64,000 nucleotides of DNA. Source: Strix aluco. Its lineage: Eukaryota > Chordata > Aves > Strigiformes > Strigidae. Location of the stretch: NCBI RefSeq assembly GCF_031877795.1, contig NC_133932.1, positions 86,085,994 through 86,149,993 on the forward strand, written 5' to 3'. Each line of letters starts with the position of its first letter. Positions within the stretch are counted from its first letter, which is position 1. The position numbers and the translations under genes were made by a program. Positions 61,367 to 64,000 of this stretch are shown in pieces. Under the pieces are notes generated by a model. That model was not told the origin of the DNA. It saw only the letters and a list, made by a program, of their open reading frames with translations, and did not search any database.

Positions 61367-62094
61367 TGTAAGAGAGAAGTAGCAATACGTGTATTGATGT
61401 AAAACAGTGATTTAACAAAGTTTGATAGTAAATGCAAGTGGTTTAACAAGATTCGATAGCAAGGTACACTTGATTATTAACTGCATAGAGGACAGGGTCA
61501 GACAAAATTGTCAGGGAGACCCTCACGTTGAGTCATGAGGTTCAGAAAGGACCCACTTGCATTCGAAACTCCTTCTCAGAGGGGAGTTTAGGTGCAGTCG
61601 GATCTAGACTTAGTCCTAGACTTGGTCAATGGTTTATGTCTAAAGGATTATATGTACACAATCAATCTTTTATATCACTTAGCTAAGATTTCAAAGTTTC
61701 AGCGCGCTTATTACACTTACTATCTGATGCAATAAGGATTCTCTCAACCTCGAGGAGTAAACTTGAGAGGCATCCTTACTGAAGGGGAGATCCTGGCATG
61801 CATCCTGCTGCCATGCAGGAAAGCTCAACTAGCCCTGCCTGTCCACTATTTATGGAGTAAGATGGTTGATTTATAGTCATATCTTCATACAAGCTGTATT
61901 TCATTTGGTGCATGCTCAACTAGCCCTCAGTTATTGTGCTGTTATCTGTCTCCCCTGAATCCACTTGAGCTGGATGCAGCCATCATGACCAGATACATCC
62001 ATTACAACCGCCACTGGTGGTTATCATTTGAGCTGGGTAATGGGAAATAAAGGTCACGCTGGCAGAGTGATGGCAGGGATGGAGCACACCATCA
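61367..62094. mobile_element. Solo LTR-like element with CACT target duplication
   Basis: A 728-bp segment begins TGTAAGAGAG and ends GCACACCATCA (TG...CA). It is flanked by CACT at 61363-61366 and 62095-62098. The interior carries paired units GTGATTTAACAAAGTTTGATAG and GTGGTTTAACAAGATTCGATAG, and paired CTCAACTAGCCCT units. An AATAAA at 62046-62051 favours + orientation but is not decisive. I recognise the general pattern as a bird endogenous retrovirus LTR without naming the family. There are no internal genes. Confidence 0.75.
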
Positions 62095-62098
62095 CACT

Positions 62099-62789
62099 AG
62101 CTAACATGAAAAATCTTATGTTTGAAAGTTTCTGCTTTTAATTTTACTTTTAATCTCCTTAACCTCCATGCTCAATTTATTCCTGTTTTCACTTTTCTTC
62201 CATTAATTATTGTCTCCCAATAACAAATTCTACGTTCTTTAAGTGTGCAATGTCAAGGTTAAAGGACTTCCACTATATAACACATAGTCAGTTCAGGTAA
62301 GCCCCTTGTAGTTCATCTACAGTTTGCAGAAGTACACTTCTTATGTTACCCACAAACAACACGGTAAAGAAAATACTTCATCTTGCAAAGATATAGATCT
62401 CTATATGCAAAAGGTATAAGATTCATCAATAAATTCTTCCTGGTATCCTGTACCTGTTCAATCACTCTTCTCCCACATCAGGAAATGATTGTAGTGGCAA
62501 TCACTGCTAATAATTAGTGATTCATTTCTGAATTCTATTTACTCACTGTAACCCTGCAAATTCATAAATATCCACTGATACTTGTTCAATTACATTTCAA
62601 TAAGAAAATTGATTTTGTGATACCCAAAGCAAGTATCATTCACGTTGACAATATATTAAAAGATAATAAATAAGAAGGGATCTGAAAGAAGGCAGAACCT
62701 TTAAATTATTCCATTAGGAAACGTATATATTAGAGGACAGAAGAGAGAAGATCCAGATGGATTGTATCTCTTATTGCATGGTCAGTTGG
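62099..62789. other. Spacer between two LTRs
   Basis: AT-rich; no gene or repeat recognised. Confidence 0.6.
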
Positions 62790-63358
62790 TATCATGGTTT
62801 AACACCAGTAGACAGCTAAGCATCACACAGCTGCTTGCTCAGTCTCTCACAGTGGGATGGGAGAGAGAATCAGAAGAGTAAAAGTGAGAAAACTCATGAG
62901 TTGAGATAAAGAAAATTTAAAAGCTGCATATACAAGCAAATCAAAACAAGTAATTCATTCATTACTTTCCATCAGCAGGCAGGTGTTCAGCCATGACCAG
63001 GAACAGGGCTCCATTACGCGTAACAGTTACCTGGGAAGACAAACACCATAACTCTGAACATCCCCCACTCCTGCTTCTTTCCCCAGCTTTTATTGCTGAG
63101 CATGACATCATATGGTATGGGATATCCCTTTGGTCAGTTGGGGTCAGCTGTCCCAGCTGTGTCCCCTCCCAAATTCTTGTGCACCCCCACTGGTGGGGTG
63201 GTGTGAAGAACAGAAAAGGCCTTGACTCTGTGTAAAGCACTGCTCAGCAATAACTAAACCATCTGTATGTTATCAACACTGATTTAATCACAAATCCAAA
63301 ACAGCACCATAAAGCTACTAAGAAGCAAATTAATTCTATCCCAGGCAAAAACAGTACA
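62790..63358 (-). mobile_element. Endogenous retrovirus LTR, - strand
   Basis: Read on -, it starts TGTACTGTTTTTGCCTGGG and ends GGTGTTAAACCATGATA. Internal blocks are characteristic of a widespread bird LTR: GTTATTGCTGAGCAGTGC, AGTCAAGGCCTTTTCTG, CCACCCCACCAG, GGTCAGTTGGGG (read on +) and CATGACATCATATGG (+). The end TTAAACCATGA resembles that of the LTR at 26607-27554. Where a TATA box would be expected (+ AGCTTTTATTGCTGAGC, near 63097) the match is poor. No target duplication is recognisable. The 80- and 92-codon frames here are LTR sequence and not genes. Confidence 0.82.
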
Positions 63359-64000
63359 ATGAGACTTCAAGACTCTTTGAAACAAACAGGGGACATATAC
63401 ATCTCCAAGCCTGTTCTTCCTTGCTGTATCTGTCCAGTATCACTTTGATGATCACCAGACACATTTCAGTCCAAAAAATAGCCTAAAGAGTAAGAGAAGG
63501 AGGATGAGAAGTTTGGAAATCACTGATGTTAGTCAAATACAAGTTAACAGTGAACTACAAAATCATATCTCTGGGTTATTTACTAACCTAATTTCACAAT
63601 TCCATTCATAATCCTTTTATCTGTAAAGATCTCAAAAAGTAGACAATGATTACTCATTCTGTAAAATATGTTTGGTTAGGTCTGTAAGAAAACCTGTCAA
63701 AAGGAACAAAGCATGGACATTTGACGCTTCTCTCTAACTTACTTGAGCGTTTCCATATAAACTTTAATGCAATGTGAAATATTGTCATTCTTGGCATAAC
63801 ATGGGAATATAATTACTGTATTCCTGGGTTTTTCCAGATGTGCAGCCTGTTAGAAAAGAAAAAAAATTAGTAACAGAGAAAGATAAAAGTTTATTCCCTC
63901 ATCTTAAAAGCCATATTTTTTGTCTTCAAGTAATCAAATCTGTTGAACTACTTTTTTTTGGGTCTTTTCAGTGGATGTGAGAAATCCACATTACATGATA
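63359..64000. other. AT-rich flank to window end
   Basis: No gene or repeat recognised. Confidence 0.6.

Noticed and set aside
62962..63240. 92-codon - strand frame and 80-codon + strand frame
   Set aside because: Both fall within an LTR and mirror each other.
1..64000. CRISPR arrays, operons, tRNA or rRNA genes, plasmid or phage features
   Set aside because: No regularly spaced direct repeats, no cloverleaf-like boxes and no prokaryotic gene layout were seen. The tandem repeats present are microsatellites or LINE tails.

Overview
The window is vertebrate nuclear DNA and almost certainly comes from a bird. It is AT-rich and intron/UTR-like, and it carries many CR1 LINE copies with the avian 3' end (octamer ATTCTGTG-type tails). 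It also carries several solo LTRs of types common in bird genomes. I see no bacterial or viral gene organisation, no CRISPR array, and no tRNA or rRNA gene.

One cellular gene is present: SLITRK6, on the + strand. A probable non-coding first exon ends at a strong splice donor (CAG|GTAAGA, 5750/5751). An intron of about 3.3 kb follows, then a single coding exon begins at 9039 after a long pyrimidine tract and TAG. The 840-codon reading frame (9054-11576) is intact. It has a signal peptide, two LRR modules with cysteine caps, one transmembrane helix, and the Trk-like C-terminal tail. A 3' UTR of about 1.3 kb follows, with five candidate poly(A) signals up to about 12880. The rest of the window behaves like the gene-poor flanks expected around a SLITRK gene.

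Layout: 1-5000 is upstream flank with one solo LTR (1715-2203). 5.3-12.9 kb is SLITRK6. 13-19 kb is unremarkable AT-rich flank ending in an old CR1 tail. 19.6-24.5 kb is a long, broken CR1 on the - strand that keeps pieces of ORF1 (esterase), endonuclease and reverse transcriptase. It is interrupted by a short CR1 and two solo LTRs. 26.6-27.55 kb is a solo LTR with a perfect 5-bp target duplication. 32.7-35.3 kb has an old CR1 tail and a younger + strand CR1. 36.6-37.85 kb is an unusual GC-rich, CA-rich degenerate repeat. 49.4-49.6 kb is an LTR remnant. 52.8-54.1 kb is a CR1 split by a short LTR-like insertion. 55.8-58.9 kb holds three further CR1 pieces and an ATTCT pentanucleotide array. 61.4-63.4 kb holds two more LTRs.

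No undescribed multi-gene system is visible. The most informative structures are the nested CR1/LTR cluster at 19.6-24.5 kb, the GC-rich repeat at 36.6-37.85 kb, and the pentanucleotide array at the CR1 3' end near 58.8 kb. The family and species assignments come from recognising sequence patterns and were not checked by a database search.
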